Part shown: positions 5,387 through 6,447 of the stretch, piece by piece
How positions within the stretch are numbered: the stretch's first letter is position 1
Layout of the letters: each line of letters opens with the position of its first letter
Source: Desulfobacterales bacterium
GTDB taxonomy: Bacteria; Desulfobacterota; Desulfobacteria; Desulfobacterales; JAFDCJ01
Direction of reading: 5' to 3'
NCBI GenBank assembly: GCA_020345785.1
Contig: CP070771.1
Coordinates: forward strand, 4,165,443-4,171,889
Length of the DNA: 6,447 bases
Notes under the pieces: model-generated
The model's database searches: none
What the model saw: only the letters and a program-made list of their open reading frames with translations
Told to the model about the DNA's origin: nothing
Program-made: the position numbers and the translations under genes

Positions 5387-5423
5387 CATATAAAGAAGAC
5401 CGGGCACCAACGGCACCCGGTCT
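5387..5423 (-). terminator. Intrinsic terminator or attenuator after livK
   Basis: In minus-strand RNA AGACCGGG (5423-5416) pairs perfectly with CCCGGTCT (5404-5397). The stem extends inward by four more pairs, two of them G-U, around a 3-nt loop. It is followed by the U-rich TTCTTTATAT (5396-5387), a weak U-tract. It lies 10 nt beyond the livK stop codon. Partial termination here would lower livHMF expression relative to the binding protein. Confidence 0.72.
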
Positions 5424-5433
5424 GGTTTACAGG

Positions 5434-6447
5434 TTACAGATCCTTGCCGGTGATAGGATCCCAGTAGGGCACAAACTGGTTGTCCTTGACGATCCAGACG
5501 ATGTGGGCCAGTTTGCGGTCACCATGTTCATCAAACTTGATGTCGCCGGTTACACCCGGCCAGGTAGTGTCGCGTATGGTTTTTTGCAGCGCATCGCCTT
5601 TGGCGGTTCCGGCTTTTTCAATGGCGGCTAGAGCCATCATGCCCGCGTCATACGCAAAGTAGGCATAGGTGCCGACAGCATTGACTTTCCACATGGCTTT
5701 GTAGGTCTTGATAAACTGCTCTTTTTCGGGTGTATCCGGGGACTTGGCAAAGGTCAGGTATACGCCTTCGGCCGCCGGGCCGGCAACTTCCAGAAACACA
5801 GGATGATAGACCGCGTCTTCAGTGACGAAGATGTTGTTCATGGCCAGCTTGCGGGCCTGCTGGATCATTTTGGACCCTTCGGGCTGATAAACACTCATAT
5901 AGATTACTTCCGGATTGATCCGCTTCAGCTTGGTCAGAACGGCGGTAAAATCGCTGTCGCCGGGGGTGATATATTCATGGGCCACGATTTTTACCTTATT
6001 TTTTTCTTTGGCGAATTTGGTGATGTTGGCAGTCAAACCGGCGGTGTAAGTCTGCTTGTCGTCGATCAGCGCCAGGGTCTTGGCGTTCAGCTTGTTTTCG
6101 AGAAACTGAACCGTTGACCAGGCCTGGACGTCGTCTCTGGGCGGCATCCGGAAGAAATGCTTGTAGCCTTTGGACGTCAAACGTTCGTTGGTCGAAGCCG
6201 GGGTGATTTGGACAATCTTGGCTTCCATCAGCGGTATCTGCGCCGGTTCGGTGGCCGAGGAGCAGTAGGCGCCGATGACAACATGCACCCCGCTGTTGAT
6301 CAGCTTATTGGCGGCCATGGTGGCTTTGCCGCCGTCACAAGCACTGTCGCCCGGGATCACTTCGACATCGTCCCAGCCTTTAACCGGTCCGTAGACGGAC
6401 ACTGCCGTTTTGACACCCTGCAGGATGTCAATGCCGTCCTGAGCATA
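5434..6447 (-). CDS. livK: Periplasmic branched-chain amino acid-binding protein, LivK/LivJ type, 5' partial
   Basis: Type I periplasmic binding protein (Peripla_BP_6 family) that would deliver the substrate to LivHM. The frame is open from the window edge, giving 337 visible residues; the signal peptide and roughly the first 35-50 residues are outside. An in-frame GTG at 6402 is internal, not the start. Two cysteines 25 residues apart (C37 in SACD, C62 in YCSS) match the disulfide pair of E. coli LIV-binding protein. Further matches from memory are S63, T86 in TPASTN, Y134 in DKQTY and E210, which correspond to residues holding the amino acid's carboxyl and amino groups. The amino acid head-group site therefore looks intact. 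Side-chain preference cannot be read, and such proteins often bind other amino acids or acyl compounds. The stop is TAA (5436-5434), followed at once by a terminator-like hairpin. The symbol is by family and position. Confidence 0.9.
   Translation of the reverse strand, partial: YAQDGIDILQGVKTAVSVYGPVKGWDDVEVIPGDSACDGGKATMAANKLINSGVHVVIGAYCSSATEPAQIPLMEAKIVQITPASTNERLTSKGYKHFFRMPPRDDVQAWSTVQFLENKLNAKTLALIDDKQTYTAGLTANITKFAKEKNKVKIVAHEYITPGDSDFTAVLTKLKRINPEVIYMSVYQPEGSKMIQQARKLAMNNIFVTEDAVYHPVFLEVAGPAAEGVYLTFAKSPDTPEKEQFIKTYKAMWKVNAVGTYAYFAYDAGMMALAAIEKAGTAKGDALQKTIRDTTWPGVTGDIKFDEHGDRKLAHIVWIVKDNQFVPYWDPITGKDL

Larger units (their letters stand above)
5028..5433. other. Repeat-rich livK-livH intergenic region
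   Basis: This 406-bp gap lies inside what is probably one operon. It contains the livK terminator-like hairpin (5387-5423), the long 7-bp array (5274-5385) and shorter heptads (5060-5080 and 5102-5129). The middle (about 5135-5260) has no recognised feature. A minus-strand open frame (5259-5068) runs into the repeats, has no family resemblance, and is not taken as a gene. I see no strong promoter just upstream of livH. Confidence 0.75.

Noticed and set aside
5341..6117. Plus-strand open frames opposite livK (5341-5631, 5480-5662 and 5803-6117)
   Set aside because: They lie antisense to a binding-protein gene with conserved ligand-site residues and show no domains of their own.

Overview
The window carries most of a branched-chain (or related) amino acid ABC transporter locus read on the minus strand, a small cysteine-rich gene downstream of it, and the 5' part of an IS4-type insertion sequence at the left edge. 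The spaces between the genes are full of short tandem repeats with periods of 7, 8, 9 and 18 bp. A mid-to-high GC gene set with complete liv-type permeases, together with gene-free stretches made of words such as CCCTATG, TCCTCTG and CGCAATC, suggests a bacterium of the Desulfobacterota (Desulfobacterales-like). That placement rests on general pattern memory, not on a marker gene.

Layout, in the direction of transcription (high to low coordinates). 6447-5434: periplasmic amino-acid-binding protein (LivK type), cut at its N-terminus by the window edge, followed by an intrinsic-terminator-like hairpin (5387-5423). 5028-5433: a 406-bp gap built mostly of heptanucleotide repeats. 5027-2154: three tightly coupled genes, livH (permease), livM (permease) and livF (ATPase), with a 1-nt overlap and a 4-nt gap between them. 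The second ATPase gene, livG, normally sits between livM and livF and is not in the window. 2153-1806: repeats with periods of 7, 8 and 9. 1805-1602: a 67-residue, six-cysteine protein with a GTG start. 1601-1019: no gene, with an 18-bp tandem repeat. About 1018-1: right end, promoter and first 290 codons of a DUF4372/DDE IS4-family transposase.

How it works together. The binding protein would capture the amino acid in the periplasm and deliver it to the LivH-LivM channel, driven by LivF plus a partner ATPase that must be encoded elsewhere or be replaced by LivF itself. The hairpin after livK would give more binding protein than membrane components, as is usual for such operons. The IS has a hairpin able to hide its ribosome binding site in read-through transcripts but not in transcripts from its own promoter, the protective design known from IS10 and IS50.

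The most unusual content is the set of heptad repeat arrays. One array runs 16 units in unbroken 7-bp register, and related families occur in opposite orientations on either side of livHMF. Next come the absent livG and the cysteine-rich gene whose leader is a 9-bp tandem array.
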